Shown one piece after another: positions 44,740-56,005 of a DNA stretch of 64,000 bases; the stretch's first letter is position 1, and each line of letters starts with the position of its first letter. Below the pieces are notes generated by a model. It had not been told where the DNA came from, did not search any database, and worked only from the letters and a program-made list of their open reading frames with translations. Where the stretch lies: NCBI RefSeq assembly GCF_910592395.1, contig NC_088317.1, forward strand, positions 7,876,001 through 7,940,000, given 5' to 3'. Source of the stretch: Lineus longissimus (Eukaryota > Nemertea > Pilidiophora > Heteronemertea > Lineidae). Position numbers and translations under genes: made by a program.

Positions 44740-46410
44740 ATGGCCCCAGTGCTGTTTCGCCTGCTCTCGGCTACCTCTTGTCTAGGCAAACATCATCTTG
44801 TGACCCAGAGTTTCCGACTGATGATAGCAGTTTCCAAGTTGTGACATCACCACCCTTGTCCGAGCCCGATCTGCTAGCCAAACTCTGGAATCACAATGGC
44901 ATTTGCATCACTGATCAAACTACTTATCACTCGACCAATGATTTTGAGATATTTTGCGCTGAGAAAATTGAAAAATGCAAGCAACAATATTTCTCAAAAC
45001 TACCCAGGAAACCCCAGCATCCACATCTACCAACTTGCCTTCACGCTTCTATGGCCCGTGCCAAAACAATGCCGAGACGCCTTGGGCCAAATACGATTCA
45101 AGTATAAGAACGCATTATACAGGAACAGTCCCAACGTGGGTTTTTTTATCATGTGGAAGGTGATGACCTCGATCCGGACATTATCGGCCGCATCACTGCG
45201 TCAAAAAGGACTCGGCAACCACAAGAAGTACTCAAATGTTCTAGTCTCGTTAGCCCACTTGAGTCATGTAACAATCACATCACGTATTTCTCCTCTCGCT
45301 CTGGATGGAAGGAATACAATGAGACAAACGATTGTCAGAAGATCTCAGTTGCCCATGGCAAACTATCTTAACTAATTTACAACGCGGATCCACGTAATGC
45401 CAAATCAAAACGGCACTACTTCAAACATCTTGCTACTAGCTTAACGGTGCCTTGCCATCTTCATATCTTTGGGGACAGTAGCATCCAGGCTTACGGAGCT
45501 TGCATAAACCTCTGCTGGGGAGGACAAACCGCATTTGTCCAGGGTTGCTCTAACGAAGCAAGTAAAACTTCCACTTTTTGAGTTAATGGCCACCCTATTA
45601 GCCGCGCGCTTGCTCAATTATGTCCGCAATCGGTTACGACAGACAGTCATGTCGACCACGCTTTGGTCCGATAGCCAAATAGCTCTACATTGGCTAACAA
45701 CACAAAGCCATCACTTCCAACGCTCGTTTTCAATCAAGTGAATAAAATCAAGCGTTGCAACACATCACACTTTCGGTACTGCCCTACGTCTGTTAATCCC
45801 GCAGACATGATTAGATGGGGCATCACCACAAAACAGTTCATCATCAATGACCAGTAGTATTACGTGCCTGAGTGATTACAAACGGGAAACTTTCCGCCGC
45901 AAATATTTGCTGATTGTATTTTAGATTTGGAACCAGACCAGTCAGTGAATCTTGTAAACTTGGATCAAATTTTCCAGGCTTCTAGTTATCCATGCGAAAT
46001 CGAATGAATCAAAGTGCCACCTCCGCTGGGGCCCCAACTGAAGTTGTTTCTGGACAAGGAGATTTTCTGTTTCAGGGGTAGATTACACAATTCTCCAATC
46101 AGCGAAACACAAAATTTACAAACTTCCTCCCCTCTCAAAATGGCTTCAGGAAGCTCATTATTAATGACGCGCATCGCAAAACATGCCTTCAGGTTTGGGA
46201 TCGACAGTGACTTTGTTACACCAGACGTACTGGATTACAAAAGTTGTGTAACAGTCAAAGCAGAACTCTGGAACTGCGTTGTATTTAAATCACTTTGTGG
46301 TCTACCATATGTACAACCCATCCGCGTGCCATTACCTGCTTGTTGCTTGCAAAACGCTCTCCCTTTTCAGATAAGGGACGTTGACTTCGCAGGTGAAATG
46401 CTCGTCAAAA
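44740..46410 (+). pseudogene. Degraded BEL/Pao pol (RT-RNase H-integrase) fragment
   Basis: Pieces are readable in several plus frames. The pre-RT region is DLLAKLWNHNGICITDQTTY (44860-44935). RNase H reads LHIFGDSSIQAYGACINLC (45455-45520), with LPLFELMATLLAARLLNYV and LWSDSQIALHWL (45550-45700), then RYCPTSVNPADMIRWGIT (45775-45840). The integrase part has FRGRLHNSPIS, PYVQPIRVPLPACCLQNALP and DVDFAGEMLV (46060-46405). Many stops and frame changes are present, and no LTRs were found. Confidence 0.78.
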
Positions 46411-46580
46411 CTGACAGTGTTCAACGAAAATGTTTTATGTCTGACGAAACATCACATGTCATACCGTCTTTCGTTTGACCTATATACTATACATGTAACA
46501 TCTTTCTTAATCAGGATGAATTCCTAACCAGCAAATATCTATATGGTGAGTACAATGGCCCTTGGCCGTTTCATTTCAAT
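46411..46580 (+). repeat. Family-1 Helentron-like tail
   Basis: The segment has acatcacatgtcatacc, then cgtttgaccta, and ends with atggtgagtacaatggccc, then ttggccgtttcatt. The BEL/Pao fragment before it may therefore have inserted into a family-1 copy. Confidence 0.55.
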
Positions 46581-48995
46581 AAACAATGCTTGTAACTTGT
46601 TTCTGTATGGTGCATACATTTGAAAAGGAATTGACACTCGCTTTACAAATATATGTATATGTTGCCGGGTAACACGGCTCATGTGACCAAAGATGGCCGC
46701 CCAAAATGGCCGCCACTGGCCTGCTATTGTTGTGACAAATATAGCAAACGTAAACATTTAGCAATGATTGTCTTGGAATAATTTTATAACATCAAATAAT
46801 AATAAACACATTAATTATCAAATTTATACTAGCATAATACCTGTGGCGCAGGTTGTTTTAGGGTGTTGGCTTATTGTGAGGTTGGGGCAATTTGGGTGAA
46901 ATGAAATGATATGTCTAGGGGTTGTGATGTTGTCTTGATTTTAATGATTGGGACAATCTGGGTGATATGGGTTGATTGGTCTGAGGGGTTGTGACCGGTA
47001 AAATCAAACTCCACTCCATTTTGACGAACTATTTCGCGAATGGTGAAGAGGCAATGGCGTGAAGTTACGAACTAAGTACAACAAATGCCGCGAGCCTAGT
47101 GGGTGGCAGCACCAGACGGAGAAAGTAGTTCGCCTAGGGGTTTTTCGACACCCTCCGCACGGACTCCACTCATTACGGAACACTCACTTACTTGTTAATC
47201 TGCAGTGGTTAGCCTGTTTTTATTGCAGTAAAGAAATGTCAATCTGGATTACCAACGTAAGGTGAAAGAGTACGACCAAAATAAAGGGGGAAAATTGCGG
47301 AGATGGATGAATGCTTTAAGCATATAGTGGCCCCAATACCTACCCAGCTTATTTTTAGCTACGCTAGCTTCCAGCTTATGGTTTGTACTGGAGCTGGCCG
47401 AAAGTAGTTCCAGCAAAATAGTTGCATTTTCATCCGAATTTGCTGTAGCTGGGCCAGAAAATGTGCCAATATTTTGAACTCTTGTTTCGATAGGATTATA
47501 GCTATTCACAGCAGAAAGACTAAACGCCCCCCGTAATTGGCAGTAATTGGCAGTAATTGGCAGATTTTAAGCTGGAAATTGTCGTCTGGTCAAAAGTCGC
47601 AAAACGGCCTCAATCCTACCTGTCTCTGTAATGTACTGAACGCGCTACATTTAAGGCATTGCCCTAAGGCATTGCAGCCAAGGCTGATAAAGTGATGGCC
47701 ATTTTGTGAATGTATATAGAGTGTGTACGTTCACTTCAAAACATAGTTCCAATCTAACTTTTTCATAACGAGTAGTTAGAAAGTGGTATTTCCCTATATT
47801 TTGATTCTCAATGTCAACATGTCGTTTTGTGGGATTATTTTGTCCAATTCTTATTAATATTGCCCATAAAAGACACGTAGAGAAACCCAGATTCATGCGC
47901 TCAGTTCATCTACGTACGGAAGACGTTTTGACAGAAAACCAGGGTGACTTTTCTCTGTATTTTTTCTTGATTTCCTAGTTACAATTGGCCATTACAACTG
48001 CTATTTGAAAAGTCATAGTATAGAATGACTCCTGTGGCTTGTTAACATAGGAAGTGTTACCGTTTTGGCTTTCTGTCTCGTTTAATTTGCTCAGTCATTG
48101 AGTCGAAGTCGAAGATCAAAACACATGTACGCCATAGTACATTTAATACACAAAACGGTGTTGCAAAAAATGCTTCCAAATCATCAAAATGAAATAATCG
48201 TAATACTTTACAATTATCTATTACACATAGATATAACAACTACAGGAGAATGACTTTGAAATCCAGACAAAACTTTGTTATAAGAATAGCCTCTTTGTAT
48301 TTATAAACATCATCGACGTAATCAAAACAAACCCAAATGCTAGATTAACAAACATGGCGGACCGCTTCACAAGAAGTTGACGTTTTCTCATATTTCTTGT
48401 CAAAATATTGATATTGCACACCTTTGATAGTTACACTGGTCATAGTACACAAATGATAGTGACGAAGTAGTCTGCTGGAATTGCGAGGTATTTTTAACGA
48501 ACAATAAAACTGCCATTCTCAGTCTTTGCTGATAGGGAAAACCGTGAGGAGCTGCATGAACTGGGCCTACATTATTTACCATACATTACAGTTACATACC
48601 CGATACCGGTACATGAACAAATGCAATACACTGCAACATATGTGCAGGGAAGTAAAGTATGCATTGCAAGCCATGTGCCCTAACTCTACCAAGTAGTAGA
48701 GTTAGTAAATAATTGTGAACTTTTTCAAATTAATTAACTTTATTTTATCCCCCCCCCCCCCCACCAGTTCACTAGTTTTTCACAAAAGTTTTGATCTTTT
48801 TTTGTACATTATTTTATGTTTTACCTTATCACCAACATGAACATCAAGCCATACAGGGTTGTATATCCTCTCACAGTTTTCGCGTATCAGCACAGACTTC
48901 TCATTGATTTTGTAACATAATCGGGAATGTTGATAATAAATATCTTATTTTGATGGTGTTTTTTTACAAAGTGATATTTTTTCTCATGTTTACAG
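46581..48995. other. SDR intron, nothing supported
   Basis: No gene or repeat family was recognised apart from a 12-bp x3 repeat (gtaattggcagt) at about 47534-47567 and C runs near 48750. Confidence 0.45.
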
Positions 48996-49225
48996 AATGA
49001 TGCAGTCTATAATCTACGAGTCATTCTGGTGGTCTCCACTGGCAAAGTGGTGTTGCTGTGCATGATGTGGAACTGGTGACACGAAACCAATCAACCAGTC
49101 AGCCATGAGATTGACAGGATCGGGAAAGAAGACGCTGTATCTTAGCTGATTTGTCCTTGAAGTGTTGGTCTTGTTTTACTGTATTATACAAGTTGATTGA
49201 ATAAAGAAGCCTTGAAATTGAATAG
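48996..49225 (+). other. Possible terminal exon with poly(A) signal
   Basis: A good acceptor (tttctcatgtttacag) is followed by a short open segment and then AATAAA at 49200-49205. It could be the last exon of an unseen transcript or an alternative 3' end. No protein family is recognisable and no partner exon was identified. Confidence 0.22.
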
Positions 49226-49572
49226 GCATCTCTGAATTTTTATTTATTATCATAATATTAAAAAATAAAGCTTGCCTATTAAACCTACACTCTTGAACAT
49301 GCAACCTCTTACCCTTATACTAGTGTCATGCTCGACCTTAGGTCGAGTTAAAATTCCTACCCCTTTACTGTCGCGCTCGACCCTGGGTCGAGAGAGAGAG
49401 AAATGCCTCAGAGAATAAATTATCGCTGGCGCAATTGGAGTCCTTGCCAGTGTAAAGATGGCACTGCGTCTGATAATTTGATACCAGGAAACCAAATTGT
49501 TTCTACATGAAAATTTCCCGCAACTTGCAACTGAAAGTCAAGCACCTTTTCAGAAGAGGTCAGGCAAGGGGT

Positions 49573-50043
49573 ATGGTGATGTAAGAGACGTCATCATGCC
49601 TCATGTCACAATCAAGAAAGAGACCGCATTGTCGCCTGAATGATATAAGAGAAGAGCGTGATGTATGAGACGTTATAATGCCTGATGTCACAGTCAAGTA
49701 AGACTTTGTTGTAGCCTGATTGATATAAGAGAAGCGGGTGATGAAAGAGACGGCATCGTGCCTCATGCCACAATCAAGTAAGATACCGCATTGTAGCCTG
49801 ATGGATATAAGAGAAGAGCGTGATGTATGAGACGTTATAATGCCTGATGTCACAGTCAAGTAAGACTTCGTTGTAGCCTGGTTGATATAAGAGAAGCGGG
49901 TGATGAAAGAGACGGAATCCTGCCTCATGTCACAATCAAGTAAGAGACTGCATTGTAGCCTGATTGATATGAGAATAAAGAGGGTGATGTTAGAGATGGC
50001 ATCATGCCTCATGTCACAATCTAGAGACTGCATTGTAGCCTTA
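49573..50043. repeat. 81-bp minisatellite, about 6 copies
   Basis: The unit has tgatg.a.gagacg..at.atgcct.atgtcacaatcaagtaag and gtagcctgattgatataag. Unit starts are near 49576, 49659, 49739, 49821, 49900 and 49985. Units 2-3 and 4-5 match as pairs, giving a 162-bp higher-order period. Its long minus-strand frame is a repeat artefact. Confidence 0.82.
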
Positions 50044-50439
50044 TTCGAGGGAATAGGGCAGTGTCACAAGAACTATTCTAAACTCAAGGTAATGAAGGAG
50101 AGATTTGCACTGACATACTTTTATGACCTTCTGCCCTACTTTAAGACTGTTATAGCTAAAGTAGTCATGTTTGGTATCGAACTAAATATAATGAACAGTT
50201 TTGTACTAACCCATTTTCATTACCAACTGACCTACTTGGAGACCGTTACAGCGAAAGGTGTCATCCGTGTTTGATATCAAACTAAAAGTGTTTAAGAGTA
50301 GGTTTACCCTGATATACTTTTATGACTTACTGAACAACTTGAACACCTTTAGAGGAAGGCAGTCGCGTTAATGGTATCAAACTAAAGGTATTGAAAGAGA
50401 AGTTTTGCGCTGGCCTGCTTAAACACAGTTGGAGCAAAG
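50044..50439. repeat. Degenerate repeat linking the minisatellite to the Helitron-like end
   Basis: A loosely repeated phrase (ttttatgacttactg, atcaaactaaaggtattgaa) recurs about every 120-190 bp. It resembles the start of the family-4 segment, so it may be the body of that element. Confidence 0.4.
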
Positions 50440-50849
50440 GCACTGAAGGTATTGAAGAGCGGATGTGACAAAAGAAACCCTCAACTTCTTCATTCACTGC
50501 AGTTCAAATAAAACCTTCACAACTGTCATCCACCCTAGGGGCCAAATTCATTAGACGTGTGTAACTTCTCCCTGATTAGTTATAGGGCCTATTCATATTC
50601 TGTGAAGATTTACATGAAGGACCTGAATCTGTCTCTTCAGTAGTTAAACGCTGTTTTAATCCGAACGCCCTTCATGAATTTGGCCCCTTGTCATAGCTTG
50701 ATTTCATCTAGTCTGTCCACATCTCCCTATCTACCATAAACCTACATTCTGGTACTCGCATATACTACTTGCTACATTTTCTTGTCATTCATCTCATTCC
50801 TTGTTATTAAATTCCGCCAGCGTAGCTATTCAGGCCGCCAGGCCTCTAG
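50440..50849 (+). repeat. Helitron-like 3' end, family 4 copy 2
   Basis: It matches 20228-20594 (gaggtattgaagagc, gtgtgtaacttctccctgat, gtgaagatttacatgaagga) and ends with AGGCC-GCCA-GGCCT, then CTAG and T. The stem differs from copy 1 in sequence but keeps pairing. Confidence 0.65.
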
Positions 50850-51018
50850 TTGTATAATCCCACACCTTTGATTTAATAGATTATTATTATTGTTATTAAA
50901 AACATTTTTATAGCGCTTAACGTTGTTAAAACTTCTAAGCGCTTTACAATTTATAATAAAACATAATATTAATACATGATAGAATAAAAGTCATTACTAA
51001 AGAAAACGTGCAAAGGAT

Positions 51019-51933
51019 TCAAAAGAATTTCTTAAAAATATGAGTTTTTAGTGCAGTTTTAAAACGACGCAGGGTACTCTGGCCACGAACACTATTTGGC
51101 AGCTCATTCCATAGCTTTGGTCGCGCCACTGCGAATGCAGAGGAGCCTATCACCCGGTTTGTGCGGACTTCCTTACACAGACCCATTGTACTTAATCGCA
51201 GGGAGCGTGAGGGTTTGTAAACTTCTAAGCAGTCTGCGAGATATTTTGGTGCGTAATCATGTAGACATTTGTAGACCATTAGATTAACCTTGTACTCAAG
51301 CCTTGCTTTCAAAGGAAGCCAGTGGAGTGTGCACAGAACCGGAGTGATATGATCCCCTCTGGACACCCTAGTGACGAGAAAAGCTGCCGAGTTTTGAACC
51401 AGTTGAAGCCTACGCATATTGGCCTCAGAGATGTTATATAGCAGACTATTTGCGTAGTCCAACCGTGAGACAACTAAGGTCCGCACTGGACTTGTTGCTG
51501 CTAATTTACTGAGCAAAGATCTTATCTTGCTTATACGATAGAGATGGAAATTTGCCGCACGGCATACATTGTTAACATGCGTTTTCATGGACATTTCTCT
51601 GTCAAATGTTACACCAAGAATCTTGATGGTATCATTCGGCTCAATTTCAGTATCACCAATTTTCAATTTCAGATCAGACACATACCTCTGTAGGTTCTTT
51701 ACACATGCAAGGAAAAATTCGGTCTTACTGTCATTTAATTTCAGTTTGTTTCTCGCCATCCATTCCTTAATTGACTCAACACATAGTGTAAGGCTCGAAA
51801 TAACATTTTGCACCACTGTTGGGTTAGTTGGATCAAAGATAATGTAGAGACCACTGTCATCAGCAAACAGTATATATGGCGGGAGGAATGATCGGATAAT
51901 GTCGCCAAGAGGACTGTTGTATGCAGTGAACAA
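51019..51933 (-). pseudogene. CR1/L2-like reverse transcriptase, C-terminal 304 residues
   Basis: This is the longest intact piece of the element. It starts shortly before the polymerase box (FADDSGL, catalytic Asp pair present), passes the [12 protein letters not shown] and [10 protein letters not shown] boxes (thumb side), and ends with a conserved C-terminal domain ([32 protein letters not shown]). It is separated from the upstream part by one frameshift and stop near 51960. Confidence 0.87.
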
Positions 51934-52499
51934 GAGAGGGCCAAGTACAGAACCCTGTGGAACTCCAAAAAGTTAGGGAACCTTATCTGATACAGCGTCT
52001 TTCACCGTCACCTCTTGTGACCTTGCCATGAGATAAGATTTGAACCACTGCAATGCTGATCCGGTAACCCCGAATCTATTCTCAAGACGTTTGAGGAGAA
52101 TTGGGTGGTCCAGTGTGTCAAAAGCAGCAGACAGATCCAGTGCCACAAACAGAACAGCTTTGTAAGAATCCATGGCATGGAAAATATCGTTGTGAACTTT
52201 AAGCAAGGCAGATTCTGTGCTATGCTTAGCTCGATATGCTGACTGCATTGGATCAAACAACCTGTTTGTGTCAAAGTGATCTGACAGCCTCTTTGACACA
52301 ACCTTCTCAACAACTTTTGACATGAAAGGAAGGTTTGATACTGGACGGTAATTTGACGATACCTCAGGGTCTAGAGAGGGTTTCTTCAGAAGCGGGCGCA
52401 CACGAACGTTTTTGTAACATTCTGGGAAAGTCCCACTTGACATTGATTCATTGACTGCAAGTGTTAAAATCGGAAGAAGGTCCCCAATGGTCTTTTTTA

Positions 52500-53127
52500 G
52501 GCTGCATATCCAGAGGCTGTTCCGTGCCCTGCACAACATTCCCTTTTTACCGCCTGGCGCGCCACACGGACAATGAACCTTCGTTGGTGTTATTGATCGT
52601 TCCCATAGGTTATGCCGTGTCACATTGCGGGCATATATGCACTGTGGATTGGGAATATAAGCCCATATTGGGATTGAACATGTCCATTCTTTTGCGAGTG
52701 AACAACACAGAAGCAATGTCTGAGGCGAAATTAATTCAAGAGGTTCATCAACGGGAACTACTCTGGGACCCCGAAACTGATGATTATCATAACAAGCACG
52801 AACCTGTAATTTGTTGCTTAAAAGTCAAGTTTTATATACATGTACATGTCAATTTGATGTTGCAAGTGAAAATACAAGTTACTTGTATTTTCATTTTCAA
52901 TATTCATAAGAAATTGTCTTCTGAAATAATGACAGTGTGCGGATAAACGTCTACCTTTCTTCTCGCACCTCCGTCCGTACCGATTGACCGCTGCGAAATG
53001 AGGACTACAAAGGCCTACATGACCAAAAAGGAATATCCAATGGAGACGCAGGGCATAGTGCCAGGTCACAAGGCTGTTACACCATAACGCCACACTACAC
53101 AAGGGCATACCCTATGGATACGCGGCC
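52500..53127. mobile_element. Harbinger-like MITE splitting the CR1/L2-like reverse transcriptase
   Basis: The ends GGCTGCATATCCAGAGG and, inverted, GGCCGCGTATCCATAGG are flanked by TTA on both sides (52497-52499, 53128-53130). The reverse-transcriptase frame is continuous across the junction when the element and one TTA are disregarded. This places the insertion after the retrotransposon. It has no supported coding content. Confidence 0.85.
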
Positions 53128-53330
53128 TTAGGAGCCATGTGGGGATAGGATCTATTTCGCATGACTTAGTAGCCATGGACAAAATGATCTTTTTCATTTC
53201 ATCTTCTGTAGCTGGAGAGAAACAGTCAAGTGGAATTCCTGAGAATGCTTGTTCAGAAATCTCTGATAGTGCATGGCCCCATGGCCCCATATGCAAATCA
53301 GACCTGCTGAAATGGCCCCTTATGTTAATG

Positions 53331-53782
53331 AGTGTGCCCATATATAGAAAGAACAAAAAATTATATTTCTCTGAGATCGCTGCAAAGTTTACCCATTTAA
53401 CCCGGCGAGGACCATCTCCATATCAACCACGACTTTCAGGAAAAGTTTTGAGGTCATCTGATCTGAACTGACGGTGGAGATGTGTGACAAACTATTTCAG
53501 CTCTACGTCCATTATAGTAGTGATTAATTGTAGAGAGAGACCCATTTTCAGGCCATTTAAAACCATTTAGGGCAAAATATTATGAAAAAAGTGAAATTAC
53601 TGCTAAGGGTACACTTGTACAGTCCTTCCAGAAAGTAAATGTCCACAGGTTTTTTTTAATATCACAGAGAAAGAAGGAGATGATTGAATGAGATTTTCAG
53701 CAGAGATTGGTATATCTAGTTGGTCATGTACCTGATGTATTTGGAACCAGCTAATTCTGTCTTTTCATTATGTAACAGGCAT
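53331..53782. other. No recognised feature
   Basis: Unassigned sequence between the retroelement and the satellite-bearing element. Confidence 0.4.
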
Positions 53783-53879
53783 TTTTTATGCCTCCGCTTT
53801 AGCGAAAGCGAAGGCATTATGTTTTCGGGTTTTCCGTACGTCCGTACGCCCGTAGGGCCGTCCGTACGTCCATCCGGGC

Positions 53880-55830
53880 CGACCAAACTTTTGGTGTCCG
53901 TTAATTTAACGGAGAACGATTGAGCAGATTGATTACATTTTTAGATGACCAGTATGGCAGCCATCTTGATTTTGGTGTCCGTTTATTTAACGGAGAACGC
54001 TTGAGCAGATTGACTTTGGTGTCCGTTAATTTAACGGAGAACAATTGAGCAGATTGATTACATTTTTGGATGGTACATTTGTACATACTGGGGGAACGTT
54101 GCTTTTGCAACCCGGCGTCATTGGATGACCAGTATGGCCGCCATGGCAGCCATCTTGATTTTGGTGTCCGTTAATTTAACGGAGAACAATTGAGCAGATT
54201 GATTACATTTTTGGATGGTACATTTGTACATACTGGGAGAACGTTGCTTTCAAAACTCAGCGTCATCCGATGACCAGTATGGCCGCCATGGCAGCCTTCT
54301 TGATTTTGGTGTCCATCAATTAAACGGAGAACGATTGAGCAGATTGATTACATCTTTGGATGGTACATTTGTACATACTGGGGGAACGTTGCTTTCGAAA
54401 CTCGGCGTCATCGGATGACCAGTATGTCTGTCCGCCATGGCAGCCATCTTGATTTTGGTGTCCGTCAATTTAACGGAGAACGATTGAGCAGATTGATTAC
54501 ATTTTTCGATGGTACATTTGTACATACTGGGGGAACGTTGCTTTCGAAACTCGGCGTCATCGGATGACCAGTATGTCGGCCATGGCAGCCATCTTGATTT
54601 TGGTGTCCGTCAATTTAACGGAGAACGATTGAGCAGATTGATTACATTTTTGGATGGTACATTTGTACATACTGGAGGAACATTGCTTTCGAAACTCGGC
54701 GTCATCGGATGACCAGTATGGCCGCCATGGCAGCCATCTTGATTTTGGTGTCCGTCAATTAAACGGAGAACGATTGAGCAGATTGATTACATTTTTGGAT
54801 GGTACATTTGTACATACTGGGGGAATGTTGCTTTCGAAACTCGGCGTCATCGGATGACCAGTATGTCCGCCATGGCAGCCATCTTGATTTTGGTGTCCGT
54901 TAATTTAACGGAGAACGATTGAGCAGATTGATTACATCTTTGGATGGTACATTTGTACATACTGGGGAAACGTTGCTTTCGAAACTCGGCGTCATCGGAT
55001 GACCAGTATGTCTGTCCGCCATGGCAGCCATCTTGATTTTGGTGTCCGTCAATTTAACGGAGAACGATTGAGCAGATTGATTACATTTTTGGATGGTACA
55101 TTTGTACATACTGGGGGAACGTTGCTTTCGAAACTCGGCGTCATCGGATGACCAGTATGTCGGCCATGGCAGCCATCTTGATTTTGGTGTCCGTCAATTT
55201 AACGGAGAACGATTGAGCAGATTGATTACATTTTTGGATGGTACATTTGTACATACTGGAGGAACATTGCTTTCGAAACTCGGTGTCATCGGATGACCAG
55301 TATGGCCGCCATGGCAGCCATCTTGATTTTGGTGTCCGTTAATTTAACGGAGAACGATTGAGCAGATTGATTACATTTTTGGATGGTACATTTGTACATA
55401 CCGGGGGAATGTTGCTTTCGAAACTCAGCGTCATCAACGATTGAGCAAATTGATTACATTTTTGGATGGTACATTTGTACATACTGGGGGAACGATGCTT
55501 TCGCAGCTCGGCGTCATCGGATGACCAGTATGGCCGCCGTGGCAGCCATCTTGATTTTGGTGTGCGTTAATTTAACGGAGAACGATTGAGCAGATTGATT
55601 ACTTTTTTGGATGTTACATTTGTACATACTGGGGGAACGTTGCTTTCGAAACTCGGCGTCATCAGATGACCAGTATGGCCGCCATGGCAGCCATCTTGAT
55701 TTTGATGTCCGTCAATTAAACGGGAACGATTGAGCAGATTGATTACATTTTTGGATGGTACATTTGTACATACTGGGGGAATGTTGCTTTCGAAACTCGG
55801 CGTCATCGGATAACCAGTATGGCCGCAATT
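53880..55830. repeat. 146-bp satellite array, about 14 monomers
   Basis: Each monomer has gtccgt(t/c)aatttaacgga (a short palindrome), attgagcagattgattac, ggatggtacatttgtacata, ttcgaaactcggcgtcatcg and a catggcagccatcttgat phrase. The first two monomers are shortened, and one near 55437 lacks the palindrome. All open frames here (67-79 codons, both strands) are repeat artefacts. Confidence 0.9.
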
Positions 55831-55967
55831 GCTTTAGTTACATTATAGTTAGAACATGTTATCCATTAAAAAACGTGTGTGCTGGCAAAAAGGTTTCATC
55901 ATGGTCATGGCCTTATTCTTTTGTTAAGCCATTTATCACTTATACGTCTATTCTAACTGCACCCTAA

Positions 55968-56005
55968 AACAATATTACAACAACTGCAGTTGTTGTAATA
56001 TTGTT
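55968..56005. repeat. 38-bp perfect palindrome
   Basis: The sequence reads identically on both strands. The left half runs aacaatattacaacaactg with centre at CTGCAG. It lies between the satellite array and the 3' end of the family-3 element. It would form a 19-bp stem with no loop as a cruciform. Confidence 0.9.

Larger units (their letters stand above)
50876..53330 (-). mobile_element. CR1/L2-like non-LTR retrotransposon, split by a MITE
   Basis: On the minus strand the reverse transcriptase runs from about 53330 to 53128 (ATEDEMKKIILSMATKSCEI), continues after the MITE at 52499-51970 (NYRPVSNLPFMSKVVEKVV, ALDLSAAFDTLDH) and, after one frame break, to 51019. In that last part the catalytic motif reads FADDSGL and the C-terminal helical segment has [16 protein letters not shown]. 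The 3' tail has a gcgctt...gcgctataaaa stem-like end and an aataataata run (50876-51018), as in L2/CR1 relatives. The 5' region and endonuclease are missing. Confidence 0.85.

Noticed and set aside
49560-50033. 157-codon minus-strand frame
   Set aside because: It is internally repetitive with the minisatellite period and has no non-repeat portion.
49573-50043. CRISPR-like array
   Set aside because: The repeats are contiguous 81-bp units without unique spacers, and the window is eukaryotic.
54215-55806. Many similar 67-79 residue open frames on both strands
   Set aside because: They repeat with the 146-bp satellite period and have no start context or domain. They are satellite artefacts.
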